From contig NZ_LFLT01000031.1 in the NCBI RefSeq assembly GCF_001189955.1, positions 1 to 53,192 of the forward strand: 53,192 bases of DNA, given 5' to 3'. Of this stretch, positions 7,523 to 16,989 are shown one piece after another (positions within the stretch are counted from its first letter, which is position 1; every line of letters begins with the position of its first letter). The notes under the pieces are model-generated. The model saw only the letters and a list, made by a program, of their open reading frames with translations, made no database searches and was not told the origin of the DNA. The DNA comes from Herbaspirillum chlorophenolicum (GTDB lineage Bacteria; Pseudomonadota; Gammaproteobacteria; Burkholderiales; Burkholderiaceae_D). A program made the translations under genes and the position numbers.

Positions 7523-9175
7523 TCATGCAGCCTGCGCCTCGGCCGCCAGTTCCGGCGCCAGGCCCGCGGCAGCGATCAGCGCACGGGTATAAGGGTGGCG
7601 CGGCGCGCCCAGCACCTCCTCCGTCCGGCCGTGTTCGACAATCGCGCCGTTCTTCATCACGATGACCTCATGCGCCATCGCGTGAATCACATCCATGTCG
7701 TGGGTAATCAGGAAGTAACTGAGGCCATGCTCCTTTTGCAAGGTCTGCAACAACGTAAGCACCTGCTTCTGAATGGTAACGTCAAGCGCGCTGGTCGGCT
7801 CATCGAGCACCAGCACGTCGGGGCGAGTGATCAGTGCGCGCGCGATGGCGATGCGCTGGCGCTGGCCACCCGAGAATTCATGCGGATGCCGCTCCAGCAA
7901 GCCCGGAAACTGTTCTTCGTCCAGCCCGACAGCCGCCAGCATCTCCAATATCCGCTGGTTATGCTGGCCGGCGTCGAGGTCGGGCTCATGGAAGGCCAGC
8001 GCTTCGCCGACGATACGCCGCACGGTCAGGCGCGGACTCAAGGAGGCATAAGGATCCTGGAATACCACCTGGATGCGGCGCCGCAGTGCCTTCTGCGCCC
8101 CAAAGCCGGCGGCCTTGGCGGCCCCCCAGTTGGAGCCGCATACCGTCATTTCGCCCTTGGCCTGCAACAGCCCAAGCACCGCCTGCGCCAGGGTGGATTT
8201 GCCCGAACCCGATTCGCCGATGATGCCCAGTGTGCGGCCCGGCGCAAGCTCGAATGAGACGTCGCGCACGGCGTTGAAGTAACGCTGGCGGAACAGTTCG
8301 CGCAGGGAGCTGGCGGGGACGCGGTAATCGACTTGCACCTGCCGTGCGCGCAAGACCTTGTTCTTTTCAACGCCGTTTCCATTGTCCTCGATCAGCGCGC
8401 GCACTGGCCTGCTGTCCAGCAACTTGCGGGTGTATGGATGCTGCGGATGGTGCAACACCCGGCTGACGGGCCCCTGCTCCACTACCCGCCCATGCTGCAG
8501 CACCACCACGCGATCGGCGAAGCGGCGCACCAGGTTGAGGTCATGGGTGATCATCAGCACGGCCATGCCGCGGGATTTCTGCAACTGGTCCAGCAAGTCG
8601 AGGATCTGCAACCGCAAACCGACATCGAGCGCAGTCGTCGGCTCGTCCGCGATCAGCAAGCGCGGCTCGCTGGCCAGCGCCATGGCGATCATCGCGCGCT
8701 GGCGCTGGCCGCCGGACAGTTGGTGCGGATAAGCGCGGGCGCGGCGCTGCGGCTCAGGAATTTCTGTCTCGGCCAAGCGTTCGACCGCCTTCGCCCAGGC
8801 GCTGCGCGCATCCAGGCCATGCTTGACGCGATACACCTCGGCGATCTGTTCTCCCACGGTATAGAGCGGGTTGAGCGCCGTCATGGGCTCCTGGAAGATG
8901 ACGGCGACGCCGCGCCCACGCACCGCCACCAGATCCCGTTCGGGCAGGCGGGCCAGGTCTACGCCGTCGAAACTGATTCCACCGGACAAGGTGGCGCCGG
9001 GGATCAGCTTGAGCGTGCTCAGTGCGATGACGCTCTTGCCGGAACCGGATTCGCCGACCAGGGCCAGCTTTTCGCCCGGTTTAACGTCGAAGGAAACGCC
9101 ATGCACCACCTGCTTGGCGCCGAAGTGGATATTGAGACTGTCGATCTTGAGCAAAGAATGTGGTGCAGTGGACAT
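7523..9175 (-). CDS. ABC transporter, fused double ATP-binding subunit (GsiA/YejF-like)
   Basis: The start is taken at the ATG at 9173-9175 ([10 protein letters not shown]); the open frame continues upstream into the LacI gene but without homology. The 550-residue product carries two complete ABC ATPase domains. The first has Walker A GESGSGKS (41-48), LSGGQRQR and Walker B LLIADEP. The second has [16 protein letters not shown] and VLVLDEP. Each is followed by the oligopeptide-type C-terminal extension (HPYTRxL). This fused layout is that of GsiA (glutathione) and YejF importers. It should energise the permease pair encoded at 13131-14977, which has no other ATPase. It lies 55 bases downstream of the LacI gene on the same strand, probably in one transcript with it. 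Confidence 0.93.
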   Translation of the reverse strand: MSTAPHSLLKIDSLNIHFGAKQVVHGVSFDVKPGEKLALVGESGSGKSVIALSTLKLIPGATLSGGISFDGVDLARLPERDLVAVRGRGVAVIFQEPMTALNPLYTVGEQIAEVYRVKHGLDARSAWAKAVERLAETEIPEPQRRARAYPHQLSGGQRQRAMIAMALASEPRLLIADEPTTALDVGLRLQILDLLDQLQKSRGMAVLMITHDLNLVRRFADRVVVLQHGRVVEQGPVSRVLHHPQHPYTRKLLDSRPVRALIEDNGNGVEKNKVLRARQVQVDYRVPASSLRELFRQRYFNAVRDVSFELAPGRTLGIIGESGSGKSTLAQAVLGLLQAKGEMTVCGSNWGAAKAAGFGAQKALRRRIQVVFQDPYASLSPRLTVRRIVGEALAFHEPDLDAGQHNQRILEMLAAVGLDEEQFPGLLERHPHEFSGGQRQRIAIARALITRPDVLVLDEPTSALDVTIQKQVLTLLQTLQKEHGLSYFLITHDMDVIHAMAHEVIVMKNGAIVEHGRTEEVLGAPRHPYTRALIAAAGLAPELAAEAQAA

Positions 9176-9230
9176 GAACGTCTTTCGGACACTGGCGGCC
9201 AGGCCGCCATAGGGAAATGGAAGTACCGGG

Positions 9231-10328
9231 TCAGATGCGCGCACAGGATTGGCGCAAAACCAGTTCCGTCGGCACCTGGATGCTGCTGAAATGCCAGTCA
9301 TTGCGCCGCTCCAGGCGTTGCAGCAATAACAGCGCCGCTTCACGTCCCAGCTCATAAGCGGAGTAGCGAATCACCGTCACTGCCGGCTGCACCAGTTCGG
9401 CCAGCTCGCTGTCGTTGGTCGTGATCAGGGACAGGTCTTGCGGGATGCGCACACCGCGCGCGCGGCAAGCCGACAGCACTCCGCGCAACAGATGCCGCCC
9501 CAGTGCGAGGATCGCGGTAGGCGGTTCGGGCAGCGACAGCAGTATCTGCGTCTGGCGCAGGCCGAAGGCATCTTCCGCAATGCGCTCGTCGATGCGCAGC
9601 AGGCTGGGAGACGGCGTCAGGCCGCGCTCGCGATAGGCATCGGTGAAGCCGCGCAGGCGGTCGCGGCCAACGCGGTTATGGCGTCCGCCGGAAACCAGGG
9701 CGATACGCTGATGACCCAGGTCCAGCAGGTGGCGCGTGGCCGACAAGGTGCCTTCGTAATGATTGGCGGTGACGGCGCCGGCGGTCGCCACACTCACATC
9801 GCGCTCCAGCATGACCACCGGGAAGCGTGCCCGCGCCAAACTGTCGAGCACCTCCGCATGGCTTTCATCGGTGATGGTGAAGATCAGGCCATCGGCCTGG
9901 CGTTGGCCGAACAGCTCGATCAGGCTGCACTCCTGTTCCGGCCGGTCATTGCTGCTGCCGACGATCAACAGGTAGCCGGCCTGGGTGAGCACATCTTCAG
10001 CGCCCTTGATCATCGAGGCGTACAGCGGGTTTTCCAGGTCAGAGAAAATGAAACCTATCATGCGCGATGCCTGGCCGCGCATGTTCTGCGCCACCGTGCT
10101 GGGCTTCCAGCCGAGAATGCCGATGGCTTCCCTCACCTTGGCGCGTACCGCCGGACTGACGTTGGGTATCTCATTGACCACGCGCGACACCGTGCCGATC
10201 GACACGCCGGCCAGTTGCGCCACTTCGCGTACCGTCGGCCGGCCGCGTTCTTCAGCGGCATGGGGGATCATCAGGGAGTCGTCGGAAAGGGACATATCAG
10301 GTGGGAGAAGCGGCTTTACGATTGCCAT
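9231..10328 (-). CDS. LacI-family transcriptional regulator
   Basis: A repressor-type protein of up to 365 residues. The helix-turn-helix (about 31-55: TVREVAQLAGVSIGTVSRVVN) is followed by a hinge (STVAQNMRGQ) and a periplasmic-binding-protein-like effector domain. The ATG at 10328 is the longest start; an ATG at 10295 (MSLSDD) is equally possible and neither has a clear ribosome site. It is the local regulator of the transport/monooxygenase locus: it is co-oriented with the ATPase gene, divergent from the main operon, and a perfect LacI-type palindrome lies 40 bp upstream. The effector is presumably the substrate or a breakdown product, which is inference. Confidence 0.92.
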   Translation of the reverse strand: MAIVKPLLPPDMSLSDDSLMIPHAAEERGRPTVREVAQLAGVSIGTVSRVVNEIPNVSPAVRAKVREAIGILGWKPSTVAQNMRGQASRMIGFIFSDLENPLYASMIKGAEDVLTQAGYLLIVGSSNDRPEQECSLIELFGQRQADGLIFTITDESHAEVLDSLARARFPVVMLERDVSVATAGAVTANHYEGTLSATRHLLDLGHQRIALVSGGRHNRVGRDRLRGFTDAYRERGLTPSPSLLRIDERIAEDAFGLRQTQILLSLPEPPTAILALGRHLLRGVLSACRARGVRIPQDLSLITTNDSELAELVQPAVTVIRYSAYELGREAALLLLQRLERRNDWHFSSIQVPTELVLRQSCARI

Positions 10329-10367
10329 CAGCAGCGTTATCGCGAAAGCCGAAAAATTAAGTTTTTG

Positions 10368-10379
10368 TGAAACGTTTCA
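10368..10379. promoter_or_regulatory. LacI/GalR-type operator palindrome
   Basis: TGAAACGTTTCA is a perfect 12-bp palindrome with a central CG, the form expected for LacI-family operators. It lies between the divergent LacI gene and the binding-protein operon and could control both directions. The rest of the 10380-10641 leader is AT-rich and no gene was found in it. Confidence 0.75.
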
Positions 10380-10641
10380 TATCCTGCCACAGCCTGAAAT
10401 GCGAAGACAAGCTGGCTTTCCGAATTAGCAAATTACATTAATTGCGCGAAGTTTCTTATTTTTAGAGTGAATTAGCTTATTCATATAAACAACTAGCCTC
10501 CAGGCCGCGCCACCGGGCGATTCCAGCCTAAGCATGTCAACCGCATAAGCAAGTATGTAAACATTAGTTTTTTGCCACCTGATGAATCGTTATCATCCGC
10601 CCCATCACGTCCACCACGATGGACTTTCATGGAGCAAAAAG

Positions 10642-12261
10642 ATGTCGATTCGCGTGCCACGCCGCCACCTCCTCAACCCTCTCATCGCCCTGCCGCTGAT
10701 CGGCAGCCTGTTATTCCTGTTGCCGCTGCAAGGCCAGGCCCAAGCCCAAGCCAAGTATGGCGGCACTCTGCAAGCCATCGTGCAGCCCGAACCGCCGGTA
10801 CTCACCAATGCTTTCAACACCAGCTTCCCCATTGGCGTGGTCGCGACCAATGTGTTCGACGGCCTGATCACTTTCGATGAACAACAGCGGCCGCAACCCA
10901 GCCTGGCCACCAGCTGGAACATCTCCGACGATGGAAAGACCGTCACTTTCAAATTGCGCCAGGGCATGAAATGGCATGACGGCCAGGAGTTCACATCCGC
11001 CGACGTGCAGTTCAGCGCGCTGGAAATCTGGAAGAAGATCCATCCGCGCGGGCGCAACACCTTCGCCGCGATCCAGGCGGTAGACACGCCGGACAAATAC
11101 ACCGCGGTGTTCCGCCTGTCGCATCCTTCTCTGGTGATCTTCAGCTCACTCAATGCCAACGAGGGCCAGATACTGCCGCGCCATCTGTACCAGGGCACCG
11201 ATATCCTGAAGAACCCGTACAACCTCAAGCCGGTCGGCACCGGCCCCTTCCGTTTCAAGGAATGGCAAAAGGGCCAGTACATCGTGCTCGAGCGCAATCC
11301 GGATTACTGGGATACCGGCAAGCCCTATCTCGACCGCCTGGTCTTTCGCGTGATTCCCGATGCCAGTTCGCGTGCGGCGGCACTGGAAACGGGCGATGCC
11401 CAATACGCGCCGTTCGACCAGGTCCCGCTGTCGGATGTGAAGCGCATCGCCGCCCTCCCCAACCTCGCAGTCAGCCTGGATGGCTATGCCTGGCAGTCGG
11501 CGTTCGTGTTCCTGGAATTCAACCTGCGCAATCCCATCCTGCAAAACCTCAAGGTGCGCCAGGCGATCGCCCATGCAATCGATAAGCAGGCGCTGATCAA
11601 TACAGTCTGGTATGGCCTGGGCAAGCCCGCCACCGGGCCGATCCCATCCAGCCTGAAGGCCTTCTATACCGTCGACGGCGTACCGCAATACAACTTCGAT
11701 GTGGCCAAGGCCGAGAAGCTGCTCGATGAGGCCGGCTATCCGCGCAAGGCCGACGGCGTGCGCTTCAGACTGCGCCAGGAGTACCAGAACTTCCATGAAG
11801 CCTTCAAGAACAATGCCGAATTCATCCGCCAGGCCTTGAAGCGCGTGGGCATTGAAGTTGACATCCGCAACCGCGATATCGCCGGCCACCTGAAGGCGGT
11901 CTATACCGACCACGATTTCGATATCAACACCGGACGCTGGGTACCGACGCTGGACCCGGAGGTGGGCAGCTTCCGCCATTACTGGACCAAGTCCATCGCA
12001 CCGGGTGTGGCCTGGACCAACGCCTCCGGCTATTCCAACCCCAAGTTCGACAAGCTGATCGAATCCATCCAGGTCGAACCCAATGCCAAGAAGCGCGCCG
12101 AGCTGTTCCATCAATTCCAGCGCCTGGCGGAAACCGATCTGCCGGTGATCCCGTTGATCGAGCAGGCCAACTTCACTGTTTACAACAAAGCCGTGCACGG
12201 GCTGGGCAAAGCGCCTGACGCCGCGCTGTCGTCGCTGAAAAATGTCTGGCTGGACCGCTGA
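10642..12261 (+). CDS. ABC transporter substrate-binding protein (family 5, peptide/opine type)
   Basis: The start at 10642 follows GGAGCAAAAAG and opens a signal peptide (MSIRVPRRHLLNP..., cleavage near QAQAQA/KYGG, about residue 37). An upstream in-frame ATG at 10582 has no signal-like sequence. The 539-residue protein is a typical SBP_bac_5 family member: YGGTLQAIV at the mature N-terminus, SLATSWNISDDGKTVTFKLRQGMKWHDG, and the C-terminal ETDLPVIPLI segment. Family members bind di/oligopeptides, glutathione, nickel chelates or opines in the periplasm. It delivers ligand to the permeases at 13131 and 14117. The gene begins the main operon downstream of the LacI operator. Confidence 0.93.
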   Translation: MSIRVPRRHLLNPLIALPLIGSLLFLLPLQGQAQAQAKYGGTLQAIVQPEPPVLTNAFNTSFPIGVVATNVFDGLITFDEQQRPQPSLATSWNISDDGKTVTFKLRQGMKWHDGQEFTSADVQFSALEIWKKIHPRGRNTFAAIQAVDTPDKYTAVFRLSHPSLVIFSSLNANEGQILPRHLYQGTDILKNPYNLKPVGTGPFRFKEWQKGQYIVLERNPDYWDTGKPYLDRLVFRVIPDASSRAAALETGDAQYAPFDQVPLSDVKRIAALPNLAVSLDGYAWQSAFVFLEFNLRNPILQNLKVRQAIAHAIDKQALINTVWYGLGKPATGPIPSSLKAFYTVDGVPQYNFDVAKAEKLLDEAGYPRKADGVRFRLRQEYQNFHEAFKNNAEFIRQALKRVGIEVDIRNRDIAGHLKAVYTDHDFDINTGRWVPTLDPEVGSFRHYWTKSIAPGVAWTNASGYSNPKFDKLIESIQVEPNAKKRAELFHQFQRLAETDLPVIPLIEQANFTVYNKAVHGLGKAPDAALSSLKNVWLDR

Positions 12262-12292
12262 CTCCAATACTGAAAAAGAAGGGCTCCAAATC

Positions 12293-13105
12293 ATGGCGAA
12301 AGAACTCGAAGGCCGCGTGGCCCTGGTCACCGGCGGCAGCAAGGGAATAGGACTGGCGGTAGCGCGCCGCTTTGCGCAGGAAGGCGCCCGCGTAGGCATC
12401 GTCTCGCGTTCGCAAGACAATGTGGATGCCGCCCGCCGCAGCCTGGCCGCCGAAGGGCTGGAAGTCTACGGCCTGGCTGCTGACCTGCTGGATGTGGCCG
12501 AGAGCGAGTCCGCAATCGATACCCTGGAAAACGCCCTGGGTCCGATCGACCTGCTGGTCAACAGCGCCGGCGCCGCCAAACGCCACGAACCGGAAAACCT
12601 GACGCCGGCGTTGTGGCAACAGACTTTCGATGCCAAGTTCTATCCCAGCCTGCATGTGCAGCACTTCGTGTTGCAACGCCTGGCCGCGCGGGCTGCAGGC
12701 CGCCGCTCGGCCGATGAGGAAATCGGCGCCATCGTCAATATCATCGGCACCGGCGGCAAACAGCCCACCAGCACCCACCTGGCCGGCGGCGCCGCCAACG
12801 CCGCGCTGATGCTGGCTACCGTCGGCCTGGCTTCGCACTACGCGGCGCTAGGCATCCGCATCAATGGCATCAATCCGGGATTCACCCTGACCGGGCGCAT
12901 CGAGCAGGCGCTCCAGCTCGAGTCCGAACGGCGCGGCATCAGCCGCGAACAGGCGCTGGCCGAAGGCCAGTCGGCCATCCCGCTGGGCCGCTATGGGCGC
13001 CCGGAAGAAGTTGCCGAAGTGGCGCTGTTCCTGGCCAGCCCGCGGGCCAGCTACGTGGTCGGGGCCATCGTCCCCGTGCATGGCGGCGCCGGCCCCGTGA
13101 TCTGA
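12293..13105 (+). CDS. SDR-family protein lacking the catalytic Tyr/Lys
   Basis: The ATG at 12293 (MAKELEGRVALVTGG) has an AAGGG ribosome site; the longer frame from 12242 overlaps the preceding gene and lacks one. The 270-residue protein has the SDR nucleotide motif GGSKGIG (14-20) and NSAG (90-93). The region where YxxxK should be reads HLAGGAANAALM (162-173), with Gly and Asn at the Tyr and Lys positions. Related SDR proteins with this GGAANAAL sequence exist, so the change is probably genuine rather than a sequencing error. It may bind cofactor for another reaction or have an altered mechanism. It sits between the binding protein and the permeases, 31 bases after the former. Confidence 0.85.
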   Translation: MAKELEGRVALVTGGSKGIGLAVARRFAQEGARVGIVSRSQDNVDAARRSLAAEGLEVYGLAADLLDVAESESAIDTLENALGPIDLLVNSAGAAKRHEPENLTPALWQQTFDAKFYPSLHVQHFVLQRLAARAAGRRSADEEIGAIVNIIGTGGKQPTSTHLAGGAANAALMLATVGLASHYAALGIRINGINPGFTLTGRIEQALQLESERRGISREQALAEGQSAIPLGRYGRPEEVAEVALFLASPRASYVVGAIVPVHGGAGPVI

Positions 13106-13130
13106 ATTCCCTTCCGTACAAGGCGCTCCA

Positions 13131-14120
13131 ATGTCTTCATCGCTTATCCACTATATCGGCCGGCGCTTGCTCCAACTGATACCGATCGTGCTGCTGATCG
13201 TGCTGGCCACCTATGTGCTGCTGCGTCTGGCGCCGGGCGACATGGCCGATGTCATGGCCGGCGAATCCGGTTCGGCCACGCCGGAATACATGGCCGAGCT
13301 GCGCAGCCAGTTCAACCTGAACCTGCCTGCCAGCACCGTCTTCATCAATTACCTGCGCAACCTGCTGCACCTCGACCTCGGCTACTCCTTCCGCCACGGC
13401 ATGCCGGTAGCCGACCTGATCGCCACGCGCGTAGGCCCTACCCTGCTGCTCATGCTCAGCAGCATCCTGATCGCCGCCCTGGGCGGCATTACGCTGGGCG
13501 TATTGTCGGCGCGCTATCGCGGCAGTTGGCTGGACGAGGTGATTTCGGCGTTTTCCACGATCGGTTTCGCCACGCCGGTGTTCTGGGCCGGCCTGGTGCT
13601 GATCGTGGTGTTCTCGATCCACCTGCGCTGGCTGCCGTCGGCGGGCATGAGCAGCATTGGCGGGCCGCCGGCTACCAGCCTCGAAGGTTTGCTGGAACGG
13701 GGCAAGCACTTGATATTGCCGGCCTCGACGCTGGCCTTCTTCTACCTCTCGATCTATGTGCGCATCACCCGCTCGGCGATGCTGGAAGTGTATGGCCTGG
13801 ACTTCGTGCGCACCGCGCGCGCCAAGGGCTTGTCGGAGCTGCGCGTATCGCTGCGCCATGTGCTGCGCAATGCGCTGCTGCCGGTGGTCACCTTGACCGG
13901 CCTGCAACTGGCTTCGCTGCTGGGCGGCTCGATCGTTACCGAAACCATCTTCTCCTGGCCCGGCCTGGGCCGGCTGGCCTTCGACGCGGTGTTCCAGCGT
14001 GACATCAACCTGCTGCTGGGCGTGTTCCTGTTCAGTTCGCTGCTGGTGGTACTGATGAACCTGATGGTCGACATCCTCTATGCATTTCTCGATCCGCGCA
14101 TCGCCGGAGGCCGCACATGA
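13131..14120 (+). CDS. ABC transporter permease, DppB/GsiC type
   Basis: A 329-residue inner-membrane permease of the oligopeptide/nickel type 1 family. The N-terminal helix (YIGRRLLQLIPIVLLIVLATYVLLRLAPGD) is the hallmark of DppB-like subunits. The EAA loop that contacts the ATPase is visible as DFVRTARAKGLSELRVSLRH. About six membrane segments are expected. It pairs with the next gene, whose ATG overlaps this stop by four bases (ATGA), indicating translational coupling. Confidence 0.94.
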   Translation: MSSSLIHYIGRRLLQLIPIVLLIVLATYVLLRLAPGDMADVMAGESGSATPEYMAELRSQFNLNLPASTVFINYLRNLLHLDLGYSFRHGMPVADLIATRVGPTLLLMLSSILIAALGGITLGVLSARYRGSWLDEVISAFSTIGFATPVFWAGLVLIVVFSIHLRWLPSAGMSSIGGPPATSLEGLLERGKHLILPASTLAFFYLSIYVRITRSAMLEVYGLDFVRTARAKGLSELRVSLRHVLRNALLPVVTLTGLQLASLLGGSIVTETIFSWPGLGRLAFDAVFQRDINLLLGVFLFSSLLVVLMNLMVDILYAFLDPRIAGGRT

Positions 14121-14977
14121 GCCTGCCAATGAACCGGCTGCAACGCCTGGTGCGCCCGCTGGGCGGCTCCCGGCCCTTGCTGGTGGGCGCACTGATCCTG
14201 GGTGTGATGCTGGCAGCGGCGTTGCTGGCCAACTGGCTGTATCCGCGCGACCCGCTCGATATCGTGGCCGCGGCCAACTTGTGGCCCGGCACGCCCGGGC
14301 ATTTCCTCGGTACCGACATGATGGGGCGCGACATGGCCTCCGGCTTGGTGCACTCGGCCGGCGTATCGCTGGCGGTGGGATTCTTTGCCGCGCTGTTGTC
14401 GGTCACCATCGGTATCGCCGTCGGCGTGGTCGCAGGTTACTGCGGCGGCTGGGCCGATGATGCGCTGATGCGCGCCACCGAGATGTTCCAGACCTTGCCC
14501 AGTTTTTTGTTCTCGATCGTACTGGTGGTGATCCTGGAGCCCTCCATCGCCAGCATCATCTTCGCCATCGGCGTCACCGCCTGGCCCCAGATCGCCCGCC
14601 TGGTGCGTGCCGAGGCTATGCGGGTGCGCAATGCAGAATATGTGACGGCGGCCCGCACCATCGGCTTGCCGGGGCGCCGCATCATCCTGCGGCATGTCTT
14701 GCCCAACAGCCTGGCGCCGGTAGTGGTGGCGACCTCGGTCCTGATGGCCAACGCCATCCTGACCGAAGCCTCGCTGTCCTTCCTCGGCTTGGGCGACCCC
14801 AGCGTGATTTCCTGGGGCAGCATGATCGGGATGGGCCGTTCGACCCTGCGTACCGCCTGGTACATGACAGCCCTGCCCGGTGCGGCGATCTTCATCACCG
14901 TGATCAGCTTCATGTTGCTGGGCAATGGCTTGAACGACTATTTCAATCCGCGCCTGAAAAAACAATCCGCCAGGTGA
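14117..14977 (+). CDS. ABC transporter permease, DppC/GsiD type
   Basis: A 286-residue partner permease. It has the DppC-like segment HFLGTDMMGRDMASGLVHSA near residues 60-80 and the EAA loop EYVTAARTIGLPGRRIILRHVLP. It ends with the family signature ALPGAAIFITVISFMLLGNGLNDYFNPR. It forms the heterodimeric channel with the preceding permease and should use the double ATPase encoded at 7523-9175. Confidence 0.94.
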   Translation: MSLPMNRLQRLVRPLGGSRPLLVGALILGVMLAAALLANWLYPRDPLDIVAAANLWPGTPGHFLGTDMMGRDMASGLVHSAGVSLAVGFFAALLSVTIGIAVGVVAGYCGGWADDALMRATEMFQTLPSFLFSIVLVVILEPSIASIIFAIGVTAWPQIARLVRAEAMRVRNAEYVTAARTIGLPGRRIILRHVLPNSLAPVVVATSVLMANAILTEASLSFLGLGDPSVISWGSMIGMGRSTLRTAWYMTALPGAAIFITVISFMLLGNGLNDYFNPRLKKQSAR

Positions 14978-15003
14978 TCCGGCGTCCAATCCATCCCATC
15001 CCG

Positions 15004-15783
15004 ATGACCATCACAGACACCGAACTCCCCAGCCGCGCCCGGTCCGTGCGCGAGGATTTGGCCGCAGCCCATCGGCTGGCGGTCTGGCATGACCTGACCG
15101 AAGGTATCTACAACCACCTGACCGCCGCCGTGCCGGGCCACGACGATCGCTTCTATGTGCCGCCGTTCGGCCTGCACTGGAGCGAAGTGCGCGCCAGCGA
15201 ACTGCTGACCGTCGGTTTCGACGGACGGATACTGGAGGGCGATGGCATTCTGCAGCGTTCCGCCTACTGCATCCACGCTCCCATCCACGCCGCGAACCCG
15301 AAGCATGCGGTGGTACTGCACACCCACATGGCGTACACCAGCGCGCTGGTGAGGCTGGAAGACCAACGCCTGCAGCCGCTGGGCCAGACCGAGGCGCTGC
15401 TTATCGACCAGATCGCCTATGACGAGCATTACGACGGTTTGGCGCGAGAGCGCACCGAAGGCGAACGGCTGGCCAAGGTGCTGGGCGACAAGACCATCCT
15501 GTTCATGGCGCATCACGGCGTGCTGGTGACCGGGCGCACCGTGGCCGAAGCCTACGATCGCCTGTATTCGCTGGAGCGCTATGCCCGCGTGCACATCCAC
15601 GCGCTCTGGACCGGCCGCCCCACCCGCTCGCTGACGCCGGCCCAGGTGGCCAAGGTGCAGGATCAAATCCACCATACCGCCTTGCACAATGGCGGCAACG
15701 GGGCCGGCAAGCCGGCCTGCGAGCTGCATTTTGAAGCGCTGCGCCGCCTGCTCGACAAACGCGAACCGGACTATAAATCATGA
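15004..15783 (+). CDS. class II aldolase/adducin-family protein
   Basis: I choose the ATG at 15004 (MTITDTELPS); a GTG at 14974 overlapping the previous stop would add ten residues, and neither has a clear ribosome site. The 259-residue product has the class II aldolase fold with metal-binding histidines in VVLHTHMAYTSAL (106 and 108) and in MAHHGVLVTGRTVAEAYDRLYSLER (171). Family members are zinc aldolases, epimerases or decarboxylases. Its place among monooxygenase genes suggests C-C cleavage or dehydration of an oxidised intermediate, but the reaction is not known. The stop overlaps the next ATG by four bases. Confidence 0.85.
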   Translation: MTITDTELPSRARSVREDLAAAHRLAVWHDLTEGIYNHLTAAVPGHDDRFYVPPFGLHWSEVRASELLTVGFDGRILEGDGILQRSAYCIHAPIHAANPKHAVVLHTHMAYTSALVRLEDQRLQPLGQTEALLIDQIAYDEHYDGLARERTEGERLAKVLGDKTILFMAHHGVLVTGRTVAEAYDRLYSLERYARVHIHALWTGRPTRSLTPAQVAKVQDQIHHTALHNGGNGAGKPACELHFEALRRLLDKREPDYKS

Positions 15784-16976
15784 GCCATCAGGAACGCAGC
15801 GCGGACTTGCTGTCCGCCGCCCATCGCCTGGCCGGCGAGTTCGCGCAAGACGCAGCGCGGCGCGATGCCGGGCGCGAGCTACCGCATGCCGAAATCCAGG
15901 CCCTGGCCCGCCACGGCATCCTGGCCGCCCGTGTGCCCCGTGAGTTCGGCGGGATCGACTTGCCCATTACCGAATTGACCGGCATTTACGTGGCGCTGGG
16001 CAAGGCCGATCCGAATATCGCCCAAGCCATCCAGCCGCATGCCTGCGGCGTCGAGAAGATCCGCCTGTATGGCACGCCGGCGCAGCAGCGCCGCTATTTC
16101 GCCCTGCTGCACGAGGGCGCCATGATCACCAATGCCTCGGCCGAGAAAGGCGGCGGCACGGTGGGCGATATCCGCGTACTGCTGTCGCGCCAGTCCGAAA
16201 CCGGCGGCTGGCGGCTCGATGGCGACAAGCATTACTGCACCGGCAGCCTGTTCGCCAGCCATTTCTATGCGCTGGTGCGGCGTGATGACGGCGGCCGCAG
16301 CATCGCCCTGTTGCCGCGCGAGCGCGAAGGCGTGGCCGTCCTCGACGACTGGGACGGTATGGGCCAGCGCACCACTGCGAGCGGCACCGTGCGCTTCCGG
16401 CAGGTGGTGGTGGCCGATGACGAGCACATGCCCTTGCCGCCATCCGGCACGGTGCGAACCCACGAAGGCGCCTTCGCGCAGATCCTGCATGCGGCCATCG
16501 ACGTCGGCATCGCCCTGGCCGCGTTCGAAGACGCCGCACACTATGGCCGCGAACGCGCCCGGCCGGTACCCGAAGCCGGTGTCGCGCGGGCCAGCGACGA
16601 TCCGTATGTCCAGCATGCCGTCGGCGAGATGGCGATGCTGGCGCACGGCGCCCAGGCGTTGCTGGAACGCGCCGCGCGCACGCTGGACGCGGTAGCGGCC
16701 AAGGCCGTGGCGGGCCAGGCCAACGAAACCGAACTCGGCATGGCATCAGTGGCCGTGGCCGAAGCCAAGATGGCCGCCAACGATGCCGCGCTACGCGTCA
16801 GTGAAATGCTCTATCGCGTCGGCGGCGCCGGCGCGACCCTGCGCGGCCTGAACCTGGATCGCCACTGGCGCAATGCCCGCACCCATACCACCCACGATCC
16901 GGTGGCCTACAAGGCCAAGGCCGTGGGGGATTACTACCTCAACGGCAACCTGCCGCCCATTACTTCAAAAATCTGA
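15780..16976 (+). CDS. acyl-CoA dehydrogenase-fold flavin monooxygenase (DszC/SfnB type)
   Basis: This 398-residue protein has the acyl-CoA dehydrogenase fold: an N-terminal helical domain (15-125), a beta domain with ITNASAEKGGG, and a C-terminal helical domain. The ending LDRHWRNARTHTTHDPVAYK is typical of the DszC/SfnB group. Members of that group are reduced-flavin-dependent oxygenases acting on organosulfur or N-hydroxylation substrates, not acyl-CoA dehydrogenases. It is translationally coupled to the aldolase gene and resembles the protein at 19887. It presumably needs a flavin reductase encoded elsewhere, since none is seen in the cluster. Confidence 0.88.
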   Translation: MSHQERSADLLSAAHRLAGEFAQDAARRDAGRELPHAEIQALARHGILAARVPREFGGIDLPITELTGIYVALGKADPNIAQAIQPHACGVEKIRLYGTPAQQRRYFALLHEGAMITNASAEKGGGTVGDIRVLLSRQSETGGWRLDGDKHYCTGSLFASHFYALVRRDDGGRSIALLPREREGVAVLDDWDGMGQRTTASGTVRFRQVVVADDEHMPLPPSGTVRTHEGAFAQILHAAIDVGIALAAFEDAAHYGRERARPVPEAGVARASDDPYVQHAVGEMAMLAHGAQALLERAARTLDAVAAKAVAGQANETELGMASVAVAEAKMAANDAALRVSEMLYRVGGAGATLRGLNLDRHWRNARTHTTHDPVAYKAKAVGDYYLNGNLPPITSKI

Positions 16977-16989
16977 ACGCCAAGCCACC

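Noticed and set aside
9176..9355. 60-codon N-terminal extension of the double ATPase gene
   Set aside because: It overlaps the LacI gene, lacks homology and has odd Cys/Arg content; the ATG at 9175 begins the conserved domain.
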